A DNA stretch of 64,000 bases from Bacillota bacterium. GTDB lineage: Bacteria; Bacillota_E; Symbiobacteriia; Symbiobacteriales; Symbiobacteriaceae. Under the pieces are notes generated by a model. The model searched no databases and was not told where the DNA came from. It worked only from the letters and a program-made list of their open reading frames with translations. Of this stretch, positions 18,002 to 27,825 are shown one piece after another; position 1 is the first letter of the stretch, and each line of letters starts with the position of its first letter. Position numbers and translations under genes: made by a program. Location of the stretch: assembly GCA_003242675.1 (NCBI GenBank), contig QGVE01000001.1, positions 1 through 64,000 on the forward strand, read 5' to 3'.

Positions 18002-18073
18002 GGTTTTTCGCAGGTGACCTGAAGGAATCGGGATTGCGGGCGTCGAACATGCCGGGTGAGGAGGGTGACCAGC

Positions 18074-18655
18074 GTGCGCTGTTTCGCAGCGGTGGAGGTC
18101 TCGTCCCCGCAGGTCCGCCAGGCCCTGGTGCGGGCCTGTGACGAACTGCGGCGGGCTCTGGGCCCTGACGCCGGGCGCGTCAAGTGGGTTCGCCCGGACC
18201 AGTTTCACTTCACGCTCCGGTTCTTCGGGGAACTGGGGCCCGCGGAGGTGGTCGAGGCCGCGGAGGCCCTGCGCAGGACGGCGGCCGCGACCGCGCCCTT
18301 CCGGCTGACCGTGGCCGGGCTGGGCGCCTTCCCCAGCGTCCGGAGCCCGCGGGTGATCTGGGCGGGCACCGGCGAGGGGCGGGAGGAGCTGGTCGCCCTG
18401 GCCCGCCGGCTGGAGGACGAGCTGGCCGCCGCCGGCTTCGGGCGGGAGGCGCGGCCCTTCGAGCCGCACCTGACCCTGGGGCGCGTTCGGCCGGGGGCGG
18501 ATGTGGCCTTGCCGCTGAGCCGGCTCCTTGCGCGCCCGCCGGCGTCCTACGGCGGATGGCAGGTGGACCGCGTGGTCCTGATGCAGAGCGAGCTGTTTCC
18601 GGCCGGCCCGCGGTACACGGTCGTGGCGACAGCCGAACTCGTGCGCAGCGGTTAG
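18074..18655 (+). CDS. thpR: RNA 2',3'-cyclic phosphodiesterase (2H phosphoesterase)
   Basis: Opens 2',3'-cyclic phosphates on RNA ends; older name 2'-5' RNA ligase (LigT). The 193-residue protein carries the two catalytic H-x-T motifs of the 2H family, HFTLRF near residue 45 and HLTLGR near residue 135, at the usual spacing. GTG 18074 is chosen because GAGGAGGG lies eight bases upstream and the domain starts at once with RCFAAVEV. It lies between the SOS box and recA, a common Firmicutes order. Confidence 0.9.
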   Translation: MRCFAAVEVSSPQVRQALVRACDELRRALGPDAGRVKWVRPDQFHFTLRFFGELGPAEVVEAAEALRRTAAATAPFRLTVAGLGAFPSVRSPRVIWAGTGEGREELVALARRLEDELAAAGFGREARPFEPHLTLGRVRPGADVALPLSRLLARPPASYGGWQVDRVVLMQSELFPAGPRYTVVATAELVRSG

Positions 18656-18666
18656 CCGCTGCGGGC

Positions 18667-18695
18667 TTGTCGGGGAGTGGCGGGTGCTCTATACT
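18667..18695 (+). promoter_or_regulatory. Sigma-A promoter for recA
   Basis: TTGTCG (18667-18672), a 17-base spacer, and TATACT (18690-18695), about 46 bases before the recA ATG. No SOS box overlaps it, so recA may have both this promoter and read-through from the SOS-controlled thpR promoter. Confidence 0.6.
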
Positions 18696-18741
18696 GGGGA
18701 TGAATGGACTGGAAAATACTGGCTGGGAGGATGCGGGGCGT

Positions 18742-19786
<1,045 letters not shown>

Positions 19787-19794
<8 letters not shown>

Positions 19795-20602
19795 GCGACG
19801 GGAGGAAGGCCCCGCCGCGCCCCGGCGCCGCCGGCGGGCGCCCCGGCGGCAGGTCGACCCGGAAGCCCTCCGGCAAGTATCGGGGCGCATCACCGCGCTG
19901 GCCGAGCAGCGCGACCCGGAGCGCCGGTCGGTGTTCGTCGACGGCGAGTTCGTCCTGGGGCTGCATCTGGAGGCGATCCTGCGCTGCGGCCTGAAGGTCG
20001 GGGCACCGGTGGACGGCGAGACGCTGGTGGCCGCCTACGCCCTCGACCTGGAGCACCAGGCGTGGGAGGCCGGACTGCGCCTGCTGGCGGCGGCGCCCCG
20101 GACGCGCCGGGATGTCGCCCGCCGCCTGGGCCGCCGCTTTCCGCCAGCGACGGTGGAACGGGTGCTGGAGCGGCTCAGCGAAGCGGGGTGGCTGGATGAC
20201 CGGGAGTACGCCGTGAACTACGTGCGCAGCCATCCCGACTACGGCAGCCGGCGGCTTCTGGCGGAACTCGTCCGCAAGGGCGTGGACCGGGAGATGGCAG
20301 CGGAGGTCGTCGCCGCGGAGCGGGGGGCCGACGACGTGCGGGAGCAGGCCCGGGCCCTCGCGGAGGCCCGACTCCGCCGCATGACGGGCGTGGACCGGGT
20401 CACCGCGGCACGACGCCTGGCCGGCTATCTCGCCCGGCGGGGGTTCGGGCCGGAGACCGTGCGATCCGCCGTGGCGCCGCTGGTGGCCCACCTGCCCGAT
20501 CCGCCGGAGCCCCGCCGCCGCGGCCTGCAGCGCCGGACCCCCCTGGGTCCCGGAGGGCGGCGGACCGCGGTCCGTGAGCCGGCCGATGACGGCGATGTAT
20601 GA
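19787..20602 (+). CDS. recX: RecA regulator RecX
   Basis: Binds RecA filaments and limits their activity. The 271-residue protein has the helical repeats of RecX, best seen in [36 protein letters not shown]-terminal and C-terminal tails are Arg-rich and poorly conserved. The ATG lies inside the last codons of recA, so the two are coupled. Confidence 0.9.
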
Positions 20603-20658
20603 CGGCGGTCACCGCGACATAAAATAACCGGGAGGACCAATCCCGGGGGGTGACCGGC

Positions 20659-20898
20659 GTGGAGCGGGAGGAGCTGGACCGCGCGGCGGTGGAGGCGTTC
20701 CAGGCACGGCACCGGCGGCTGGCCGACACCGTGGAGCGGGCGCTCATGCGGCTGGTCGTGCTCGGGCTGGTGACCCTGGCCCTGGCGCAGATGCTGGGCA
20801 TGGGCCGCTTCGGGCTGCTGGCCGCCCTGGAAGGGGCGCCTGTCCACGAGGTGAGCGATTGGAGCCGCAGCCTGGCGCGAATGGCCGGCGTTCCATAA
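20659..20898 (+). CDS. Small single-helix membrane protein of unknown function
   Basis: A protein of about 79 residues with a charged N-terminus, one membrane helix (LMRLVVLGLVTLALAQMLGM) and a short outer tail. GTG 20659 is chosen because GGGGGTGA lies just upstream. It lies between recX and cmk. The size, topology and place before cmk recall B. subtilis YpfB, but I cannot confirm homology by eye. Confidence 0.5.
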   Translation: MEREELDRAAVEAFQARHRRLADTVERALMRLVVLGLVTLALAQMLGMGRFGLLAALEGAPVHEVSDWSRSLARMAGVP

Positions 20899-20913
20899 GC
20901 ATACAAGGAGATC

Positions 20914-20939
20914 GGGGGAGCGCGCTGGCGCTCTCTTTT
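20914..20939 (+). terminator. Intrinsic terminator before the cmk promoter
   Basis: GAGCGC (20918-20923) pairs with GCGCTC (20928-20933) around a four-base loop, flanked by a G-rich 5' side and followed by TCTTTTG. It ends the recA-recX-small protein transcript. Confidence 0.65.
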
Positions 20940-20963
20940 GCACGTATCTAGCAATTTGCCAGT

Positions 20964-20992
20964 TTGACGTAGCATTTCCTGTCTGCTAATCT
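20964..20992 (+). promoter_or_regulatory. Sigma-A promoter for cmk
   Basis: TTGACG (20964-20969), a 17-base spacer and TAATCT (20987-20992), leaving a leader of about 100 bases before the cmk TTG start. Found by eye. Confidence 0.6.
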
Positions 20993-21099
20993 TAGGGAAG
21001 GAAGTCTCGGGTACTCTCTACAAATACATATCGTGAGGATTCAGGCCCGTTCATGCACCGCGGGACTGGATCACCGGGCAACTGGAGTGGTGTAGGACT

Positions 21100-21786
21100 T
21101 TGGCGCTGACGGATGGAACCCGAGAGCTTGTGATCGCCATGGACGGCCCCGCCGGGGCAGGGAAGAGCACGGTGGCCCGGATCGTCGCCAACCGGCTCGG
21201 GTATCTTTACATCGACACGGGCGCGATGTACCGGGCGCTGGCGCTGAAGGCCCTGCGCCTCGGGATTCCCGAGACCGACGCCGAAGCGCTCGCCGCCCTG
21301 GCGGAGACGACGCGGGTCGAGCTGCAGCGGACGCCGGACGGCGGCAACCGGGTTCTTCTGGACGGCGAGGACGTCACCGCCGAGATCCGCAGCCCGGCCG
21401 TCTCGGCGATCGTGTCGCAGGTGTCCGCGGTGCCCAGGCTGCGGCAACGGCTGATCGAGGTCCAGCGGGCCATGGCGCGGTCCGGGGGCGTGGTGATGGA
21501 CGGCCGGGACATCGGCTCGTACGTCCTTCCCGACGCCGACCGGAAGTTTTATATCACCGCCTCGCTGGAGGAGCGGGCCCGGCGCCGGCTGGCGCAGCTC
21601 AGGGCTGAGGGTCACGACGCCGACCTGGCGGCCGTGGCGGCAGAGATCGCCCGGCGGGATGCGCAGGACATGAACAAGGGTGAGCACTCGCTGCGGCAGC
21701 TGCCGGAGTCGATCGTGATCGACACGACCGGCAAGGGCGTCGAGGAGGTCGTCGAGGAAATTCTGCGGCACTGCCGGAGGACATAG
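21100..21786 (+). CDS. cmk: Cytidylate kinase
   Basis: Phosphorylates CMP and dCMP with ATP for nucleotide recycling. The 228-residue protein has the P-loop DGPAGAGKST, DTGAMYRALA, the VVMDGRDIGSYVLPDAD motif that binds substrate and the R-rich lid SLEERARRRLAQL. It starts at TTG 21100 and ends three bases before plsC. Confidence 0.96.
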   Translation: MALTDGTRELVIAMDGPAGAGKSTVARIVANRLGYLYIDTGAMYRALALKALRLGIPETDAEALAALAETTRVELQRTPDGGNRVLLDGEDVTAEIRSPAVSAIVSQVSAVPRLRQRLIEVQRAMARSGGVVMDGRDIGSYVLPDADRKFYITASLEERARRRLAQLRAEGHDADLAAVAAEIARRDAQDMNKGEHSLRQLPESIVIDTTGKGVEEVVEEILRHCRRT

Positions 21787-21788
21787 CC

Positions 21789-22433
21789 ATGTGGCTCTAC
21801 GGTTTCGCACGGGTCGTCCTGGGCCTGGGATACCGCCTGGCCTATCGCATCCGGGCCGAGGGTCAGGAGCACATCCCGCCTACCGGCGGCGTCATCCTCT
21901 GCAGCAACCACATCAACGCACAGGATCCCATCGTGATCGGCCTCGCTTGTCCCCGACCGATCTGCTTCATGGCGAAAGAGGAGCTGTTCCGCTCGCAGCT
22001 GCTCGGCTTCCTCATCCGGGGGCTGGGGGCATTTCCCGTGAAGCGGGGAAGCGCGGACAGGGCGGCCCTGAAACACGCCCTGGCCCTCCTGGAAGCCGGC
22101 CGCTGCTTTGGCATATTCCCCGAGGGCACCCGCTCCCGGACCGGGAAACTGCTGAAGCCCGAGCCCGGGACGGCGTACCTGGCCCTGAAGTCGGGGGTGC
22201 CGGTCATCCCCGTCGGCATCACCGGCAGTTACCGGCTGTTCAGCCGCATCCAGGTCCGCTTCGGACCGCCGGTCGACCTGAGCCGGTTCCGCGGCGAGAA
22301 GCTGAACAGCCAGATGTTGGAAGCGGCGAGCGAGGCGATCGCCAGCGCGATAGCGGCGCTGCTGGAGTCGTCCTCCGGCCTGCCGAGTGCGGGCGCAGGA
22401 CCGCCGCGCGGAAGTGCGCTCTCGTGTTGGTAA
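21789..22433 (+). CDS. plsC: 1-acyl-sn-glycerol-3-phosphate acyltransferase
   Basis: Adds the second acyl chain to lysophosphatidic acid to form phosphatidic acid at the membrane. The 214-residue protein has the catalytic H-x4-D motif in NHINAQD, the FPEGTRSRTG glycerol-phosphate binding block and the VPVIPVGITGS segment. It follows cmk by three bases, as in many Firmicutes. The C-terminal 20 residues are low complexity. Confidence 0.94.
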   Translation: MWLYGFARVVLGLGYRLAYRIRAEGQEHIPPTGGVILCSNHINAQDPIVIGLACPRPICFMAKEELFRSQLLGFLIRGLGAFPVKRGSADRAALKHALALLEAGRCFGIFPEGTRSRTGKLLKPEPGTAYLALKSGVPVIPVGITGSYRLFSRIQVRFGPPVDLSRFRGEKLNSQMLEAASEAIASAIAALLESSSGLPSAGAGPPRGSALSCW

Positions 22434-22537
22434 TCGGCCGCCCGGGGCTGGTTTCATAAAGTACATCGTTAATGTATGGTTCGCGTCGGTCGCGCCGGTG
22501 CCGCACCTGGTCCGAGCCATCGAGGAGGTCAACGATC

Positions 22538-23794
22538 GTGCACGAGATTGACAACCAGGGTAGGAAGAATGTCGAGACCATGGAAGAACTCGACGTTCGC
22601 GCCCAGCTGGAGGCTGCCCTGCGGGTTCCCAAGCCCGGCGACATCGTCAGGGGGCAAGTGGTGCGCGTGAGCGACGATTCGATCATGGTCGACGTCGGCT
22701 ACAAGTCGGAGGGGATCATTCCGCTGAACGAGCTTTCCCACCGTCCTCTCCGCAGCGCCACGGAAGCGGGGCTCAAGGTCGGTGACGAAATTCACGTGAT
22801 GGTCCTCAGCGTCGATACCAAGGGAGAGGGCGGGCTGCGCGTCAGCAAGCGCCGCGCCGACGAGCAGCTGGCCTGGAACGAGATCGAACGGAAGTTCGAT
22901 GCCGGCGAGGTCATCGAGGCTGAGGTCATCGAGGCCGTCAAGGGGGGTCTGGTGGTCGACCTTGGGCTGCGCGCCTTCCTGCCCGCGTCGCAGGTGGACC
23001 GGGGCTACGTCGCCGACCTCTCGAAGTTCGTGGGCCAGAAAGTTCGCGTGAAGATTATTGAGCTGGATCCCTATAAGGGGCGCGTCATCCTCTCCCGCAA
23101 GCAGGTGCTGGAGGCGGAGCGCGCGGCGGCGCGCGAGCGGTTCTGGTCCACCGTTCAGGAGGGCGACGTGCTGGAGGGCACCGTGAAGTCCATCACCGAC
23201 TTTGGCGCCTTCATCGACCTCGGCGGCGTCGACGGGCTCCTGCACATCTCGGAGATGTCCTACGGCCGCATCAAGCATCCGTCCCAGGTCCTCTCGGAGG
23301 GCGAGCGCATCAAGGTGAAGGTGCTGCGGCTCGACCGGGAGAAGGGCAAGGTTTCGCTGGGGCGGAAGCAGGTGCTCCCCGACCCGTGGGACACCGCGGC
23401 GGAGAAGTACCCTGAGGGCGCCATCGTCGAGGGCACCGTGGCCCGGCTGACCACCTTCGGGGCATTCGTGGAGCTGGAGCCCGGTGTCGACGGGCTGATC
23501 CACATCAGCCAGATGGCCGACCGGCGCATCAACAATCCCGGTGAGGTCGTCTCCATCGGCGACAGGGTGAAGGTCAAGGTTCTCAGCGTCGACCCGCAGA
23601 ACCGGCGGATCAGCCTCTCGCTGCGGGCGGCGATCGAGGAACTGGCGGCCGAGGCGATCGCCGCCGACGTGGCCACGCCGTACCGGGAGATCGTCCCGCC
23701 GGAGGCCCCCGAGGCGGGGGAGGCCCCGTCCGGGGCAGAGGCGCCGTCCGGCGAGGCTTCAGAGCCCGAATCCGCGGAGGCGACGTCCGAATAA
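22538..23794 (+). CDS. rpsA: Ribosomal protein S1-like protein with four S1 domains
   Basis: An RNA-binding protein of 418 residues with four S1 (OB-fold) repeats at about 27-95, 110-175, 195-265 and 280-350, each ending in the typical ISLS/VSLGRK type strand. A Pro/Glu/Ala-rich acidic tail follows. In Firmicutes this type (YpfD-like) is encoded after cmk and plsC, as here, and its role in translation is less strict than E. coli S1. GTG 22538 has GAGGAGGT at good distance; upstream in-frame codons do not look coding. A TACAT-N5-ATGTA inverted repeat lies at 22462-22476 in the leader. Confidence 0.92.
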   Translation: MHEIDNQGRKNVETMEELDVRAQLEAALRVPKPGDIVRGQVVRVSDDSIMVDVGYKSEGIIPLNELSHRPLRSATEAGLKVGDEIHVMVLSVDTKGEGGLRVSKRRADEQLAWNEIERKFDAGEVIEAEVIEAVKGGLVVDLGLRAFLPASQVDRGYVADLSKFVGQKVRVKIIELDPYKGRVILSRKQVLEAERAAARERFWSTVQEGDVLEGTVKSITDFGAFIDLGGVDGLLHISEMSYGRIKHPSQVLSEGERIKVKVLRLDREKGKVSLGRKQVLPDPWDTAAEKYPEGAIVEGTVARLTTFGAFVELEPGVDGLIHISQMADRRINNPGEVVSIGDRVKVKVLSVDPQNRRISLSLRAAIEELAAEAIAADVATPYREIVPPEAPEAGEAPSGAEAPSGEASEPESAEATSE

Positions 23795-23805
23795 CGGTGC
23801 GTTCC

Positions 23806-23838
23806 CGTCCGGCTCCCCGATCGGAGCCGGACGTTTTT
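23806..23838 (+). terminator. Strong intrinsic terminator after rpsA
   Basis: A perfect 11-bp stem (23806-23816 with 23823-23833), six-base loop, followed by five T. Confidence 0.85.
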
Positions 23839-23930
23839 GTCCCTGAGGCGGCGCGCCTGGCAGGATCTGCCGGACAAGGAAGGAGCTTGCCCCTGACCGG
23901 CGAACATACATTCCGAGGTGGATGGAGGAG

Positions 23931-26183
23931 ATGGAGGGGAAGCCGCTGATCATCGCGGAGAAGCCGTCCGCGGCCATGGCGATTGCCCAGGCGCTCGGCG
24001 GGTTCCGGAAGCGGGAGGGCTACCTGGAGTCGGAGACCTATCTGCTCTCCTGGGCGGTCGGCCACCTGGTGGAGCTCCTGCCGCCCGAGGCGTACGATCC
24101 CCGGTGGAAGCGCTGGTCGATGGACACGCTGCCGATCCTGCCCGAGGTGTTCCGGCTGCAGGTGCTGCCCAGCACCCGCTCGCGGTTCCAGACGCTGGCC
24201 CGGCTGGGCCGGCAGGCGCCCTACCTCGTGAACGCCTGCGACGCCGGCCGGGAAGGCGAGTTGATCTTCCGCTACATCTGCGAGGCTGCCGGGCTGGCCA
24301 AGCCGGTCCTGCGGCTCTGGGTGTCCGCGCTCACGCCGGCCGCCATCCGCGCGGCCTTTGCCGAGATGAAGCCGCAGGAGCACTACGACCGGCTCTACCG
24401 CTCGGCGAGGTGCCGCGCCGAGGGCGACTGGCTGGTCGGCATCAACGCGAGCCGGGCGTTCACGGTGAAGTTCGGGGAGCTGTTCTCCGCCGGCCGCGTC
24501 CAGACCCCGACCCTGGCGATGGTGGTCCGGCGGGAGCGGGAGATCGAGGCGTTCCGCCCCGAGCCGTACTGGGAGGTCACGGCGACGTTTCGGACGCCCG
24601 ACGGCCGGGAGTACAGCGGCAAGTGGTTCGGCCCCGACGGCGACCGGCTCTCCACCGCCGACGCCGCCCGGGAGGTGGTGGAGCGGGTGCGCGGGCGCCC
24701 CGGCAGGGTGGAGTCGTGCGAAGAGAAGCCGGTGAGCGAGCGTCCGCCGCAGCTCTTCGACCTCACCAGCCTGCAGCGGGAGGCCAACCGGCGCTACGGG
24801 CTCACGGCCGCCGCTACGCTCAAGGCCGCCCAGGCGCTCTACGAAGCCAAGCACATCACCTACCCGCGCACCGACTCCCGGTACCTCTCCCGCGCCTTGG
24901 TGCCGCAGCTGCCCGGGCTGGTGCGGGCGCTGGCCGCGCGGCCGGATCTGGCGCCCCTCGCCGCGCAGGCCGATCTGAGCCGGGTCACCTTTGGCACGCG
25001 GCGGGTGGTGGACGACGCCAAGGTCACCGATCACCACGCGATCATCCCCACCACGGAGGTGCCCCAGCGGCTGACCGGCGCCGAGGCGAAGATCTACGAC
25101 CTCATCGTGCGCCGCTTCCTGGCCCAGTTTTACCCCGACGCCCGCTTCCTGGAGCAGGAGGTCATCACCTGCGCGGGCGACCTCCCCGACCGGTTCCGCA
25201 GCCGGGGCCGGCAGGTCCTGGACCCGGGCTGGCGGCAGCTTGAGCCGGAGCCCGCCGGGAAGCGGCGCAGGGAGCAGGACGAGGAGGAGGAGAGCCACCA
25301 GCTCCTGCCGCCGCTGCGCGCGGCCGAGCCGGTCTCCGTCGCCGCCGTGGAGAGCCGGGAGAAGACCACCCGTCCGCCCCGCCGCTACACCGAGGCCACG
25401 CTGCTCGCCGCCATGGAGTCCGCCGGGCGGGAGATCACGGACGAGGCCCTGAGGGAGGCGATGAAGGGCCACGGCCTCGGCACGCCGGCCACGCGGGCGG
25501 CGATCATCGAGCGGCTGAAGGAGATGGGGTACATTATCACCGAGAAGAAGAGCCTCGTGCCCACTCCGAAGGGCCGGCGGCTGGTGGAGCTGGCGGAGAG
25601 GGCCGGCGTCGAGGAGCTGCTGAGCCCGGAGCTCACCGGGGAGTGGGAATACCGCATCGCCCGGATCCAGTCCGGCGAATACGACGACGGACGCTTCATG
25701 CAGGAGATCCGGGAGCTCACCGCTCGGCTGGTGGAGCGGATCCGGGAGGCGGAAGGTGGCCCCGCACAGGGCCGACCGCGGGCCCGCGCGGCGGAGGAGG
25801 CCGCGGCGCCGGACGGAAATCCGGTGCCGGATCACCTCACGGCCCCCTGTCCCCGCTGCGGCGGCGCGGTGGCGCGGGGGAGCCGGGGATGGGCGTGCAC
25901 GACGGAGGGCTGCACCCTGCGCATCCCGGCCTTCCTTTGCGGGAAGTGGATCGGCGCCGGGGAGGCGGAAGCGCTGCTCGCCCTGGGGCGGACGCCCCTC
26001 ATCGCGGGCTTCACGTCGCCGCGCACGGGCCGCACCTTCTCCGCCTATCTGGTGCTGAACGGAGACGGCCGGGTGGGGTTCGAGTTTCCCCCTGACCGGC
26101 GCGGCCGGTCCGGCGGCCGGAAGAGGGTTTCGGCCGGCCCGCGGGCCGCCGGGAGCCCGCCGGCTTCGCCCCAGCCGTCGTGA
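23931..26183 (+). CDS. topB: DNA topoisomerase III (type IA)
   Basis: Cuts and passes single DNA strands to unlink replicating chromosomes. The protein of about 750 residues starts with the Toprim Glu in IIAEKPS, has the metal motif DAGREGEL near residue 105, the INASRAFTVKFGELFSAGRVQTPTL block, the active-site tyrosine in YPRTDSRYL near residue 310, and a C-terminal zinc-ribbon-like CPRCGG...CTTEGC plus a TopB-type GRTFSAYL repeat. ATG 23922 is nine bases upstream in frame; 23931 is preferred because GAGGTGG then has usual spacing. No conjugation genes lie nearby, so it looks chromosomal. Confidence 0.95.
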   Translation: MEGKPLIIAEKPSAAMAIAQALGGFRKREGYLESETYLLSWAVGHLVELLPPEAYDPRWKRWSMDTLPILPEVFRLQVLPSTRSRFQTLARLGRQAPYLVNACDAGREGELIFRYICEAAGLAKPVLRLWVSALTPAAIRAAFAEMKPQEHYDRLYRSARCRAEGDWLVGINASRAFTVKFGELFSAGRVQTPTLAMVVRREREIEAFRPEPYWEVTATFRTPDGREYSGKWFGPDGDRLSTADAAREVVERVRGRPGRVESCEEKPVSERPPQLFDLTSLQREANRRYGLTAAATLKAAQALYEAKHITYPRTDSRYLSRALVPQLPGLVRALAARPDLAPLAAQADLSRVTFGTRRVVDDAKVTDHHAIIPTTEVPQRLTGAEAKIYDLIVRRFLAQFYPDARFLEQEVITCAGDLPDRFRSRGRQVLDPGWRQLEPEPAGKRRREQDEEEESHQLLPPLRAAEPVSVAAVESREKTTRPPRRYTEATLLAAMESAGREITDEALREAMKGHGLGTPATRAAIIERLKEMGYIITEKKSLVPTPKGRRLVELAERAGVEELLSPELTGEWEYRIARIQSGEYDDGRFMQEIRELTARLVERIREAEGGPAQGRPRARAAEEAAAPDGNPVPDHLTAPCPRCGGAVARGSRGWACTTEGCTLRIPAFLCGKWIGAGEAEALLALGRTPLIAGFTSPRTGRTFSAYLVLNGDGRVGFEFPPDRRGRSGGRKRVSAGPRAAGSPPASPQPS

Positions 26184-26208
26184 GTGTGGTTGCTGTGGGA
26201 GGGTCGCC

Positions 26209-27297
26209 ATGGAACAAAGGCAGCAGCGGAAGCGGGATCACGTGCGGCTGGCCGCCGCCTGGCACGACCGGCAGCCCCGTCCGGGGGCGGGATCGGGCGC
26301 GGGGTGGGAGGACGTGCACCTGGTCAACCACAGCCTGCCGGAGCTGGCCCTGGAGGAGATCGACCTCAGCACCTCCATCGCCGGCGTGCGCCTCAGCCGG
26401 CCGGTGCTGATCAACGCCATGACCGGCGGGGCCGCTGAGCTCACGGCGGTCAACCGCGACCTGGCCGCGGTGGCGGCGGAGCTGGGGCTTGCCATGGCGG
26501 TGGGCTCGCAGACGGCCGGGCTGAAGAGCCCGGAGGTGGCGGAGAGCTACCGGGTGGTCCGCCGCGTCAACCCGAGCGGCGTCGTCCTGGCCAACGTGGG
26601 CAGCGACGCCACGGTGGAGCAGGCCCGGGCGGCGGTCGAGATGGTGGAGGCCGACCTGCTGCAGATCCACCTGAACGTCCCCCAGGAGCTGCGCATGCCG
26701 GAGGGCGACCGGGACTTCCGGGGGCGGCTGGAGGCGATCTGCCGCATCGTCGAGGCGGTGTCGGTCCCCGTGGTCGTGAAGGAGTGCGGCTTCGGCATCG
26801 CGCGCGAGGTCGCCGCCGTCCTCCACCAGGCGGGGGTTCGCGCGATCGACGTCTCGGGGCGCGGCGGCACCAACTTCGCCTGGATCGAGGATCGGCGCGC
26901 CGGGCTGGCGGAGTCCGACCCCGGGCTGGAGAACTGGGGCATCCCGACGGCGTGCGCCCTGGCCGAGGTGGCGGCCCTGGGGCTGGCCGGCCTCGACCTC
27001 ATCGCCAGCGGCGGCATCCGGCACGGATCGGAGGCGGCCAAGGCGCTCGCCCTGGGCGCCCGGGCCGTGGCGGTCGCCGGGCCGGTGCTGCTCCGGCAGC
27101 AGCGGGAGGGGGCGGCGGGCGCCAAGGCTTACCTTGAGCGCCTCCTCGCCGACCTGCGGGTGGCGATGCTCCTCGCCGGGGCGGCGAGCGTGGCGGAGAT
27201 GCACCGCGTGCCCGTGGTCGTGACGGGCTTCGTGGGGGAGTGGTGCCGCCTGCGGGGAGTAGACCTGCTCGCGCTCGCCAACCGCTCGCGGCCCTAG
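26209..27297 (+). CDS. fni: Type 2 isopentenyl-diphosphate delta-isomerase
   Basis: An FMN- and NADPH-dependent enzyme that interconverts IPP and DMAPP. The 362-residue protein has RKRDHVRLA at the N-terminus, LINAMTGG, the AVGSQ segment, QIHLNVPQEL, VKECGFGIAREVA, DVSGRGGTNFAWIE and SGGIRHGSEAAKALALGA, all typical FMN and substrate contacts. It starts 25 bases after topB with GGGAGGG upstream and ends at a hairpin shared with a convergent gene. Confidence 0.96.
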   Translation: MEQRQQRKRDHVRLAAAWHDRQPRPGAGSGAGWEDVHLVNHSLPELALEEIDLSTSIAGVRLSRPVLINAMTGGAAELTAVNRDLAAVAAELGLAMAVGSQTAGLKSPEVAESYRVVRRVNPSGVVLANVGSDATVEQARAAVEMVEADLLQIHLNVPQELRMPEGDRDFRGRLEAICRIVEAVSVPVVVKECGFGIAREVAAVLHQAGVRAIDVSGRGGTNFAWIEDRRAGLAESDPGLENWGIPTACALAEVAALGLAGLDLIASGGIRHGSEAAKALALGARAVAVAGPVLLRQQREGAAGAKAYLERLLADLRVAMLLAGAASVAEMHRVPVVVTGFVGEWCRLRGVDLLALANRSRP

Positions 27298-27320
27298 CCC
27301 GCTTCCCGGGCGGAAGCGGG
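27298..27320. terminator. Hairpin between convergent genes
   Basis: A nine-bp perfect stem (27298-27306 with 27312-27320) with the loop CGGGC overlaps the end of fni and precedes the stop of the leftward lipoprotein-like gene. No T-tract is seen. Confidence 0.5.
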
Positions 27321-27323
27321 GGC

Positions 27324-27821
27324 TCAGCGCCAGCCGCGCCAGCCCACGCCCCCCACGCGCACGTCCAGCACCCGGCCGGTTTCTTTGTCCACCAGGACGT
27401 CCACCCGCCGGGGCGCTTCCCCCAGGGCGGAGGCGAACCGCACGACCAGCCCCTCGGGGGCCAGGTCGACCAGCGCCGCCGGCCGGAAGCGCTCCAGTCC
27501 CCGGGCCGTGGCGGGGTGCAGCCCCTCCAGCACCCGGGGGGCGGAGTGCGCGGCGTACCAGTCCGCGACCTCCGGATGCGCCAGCGCGGCCGTGACCGCC
27601 TCCGCGGGGCGGACCGGCAGGGCGCGCGCGGCGCACCCGGTCAGGGCAAACGTGAGCAAAACGCCCGCGAGGAGGATCAGGCGCCGGCGCAGCGCCGCCG
27701 GCGCCTGCGCGCGCGGCCCGGCCTCCCCGGCCCGGCTCACCGCCGGCCGCGCGCCCGGAACCCCGAGCGCCGCGCGCAGGACGGCGTACCGGGGGCGCAC
27801 AGGAAGACGCGTGAGGCGCAT
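27324..27821 (-). CDS. Putative lipoprotein of unknown function
   Basis: A 165-residue protein with a long basic N-terminus, then a membrane segment ending in a lipobox-like LTGC near residue 62, and an outer domain whose end (VDVLVDKETGRVLDVRVGG) recalls PepSY-like folds. ATG 27821 is supported by GGGAGTG upstream, so the long N-terminal part may be real, though shorter starts would look more like a normal signal peptide. It starts four bases after the stop of the glycosyltransferase gene, so they form an operon. Confidence 0.55.
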   Translation of the reverse strand: MRLTRLPVRPRYAVLRAALGVPGARPAVSRAGEAGPRAQAPAALRRRLILLAGVLLTFALTGCAARALPVRPAEAVTAALAHPEVADWYAAHSAPRVLEGLHPATARGLERFRPAALVDLAPEGLVVRFASALGEAPRRVDVLVDKETGRVLDVRVGGVGWRGWR

Positions 27822-27825
27822 GGCA

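Noticed and set aside
23931..26183. topB as a sign of a conjugative element
   Set aside because: TopB genes occur on such elements, but no relaxase, T4SS, integrase or attachment site is nearby, and base content matches the neighbours.
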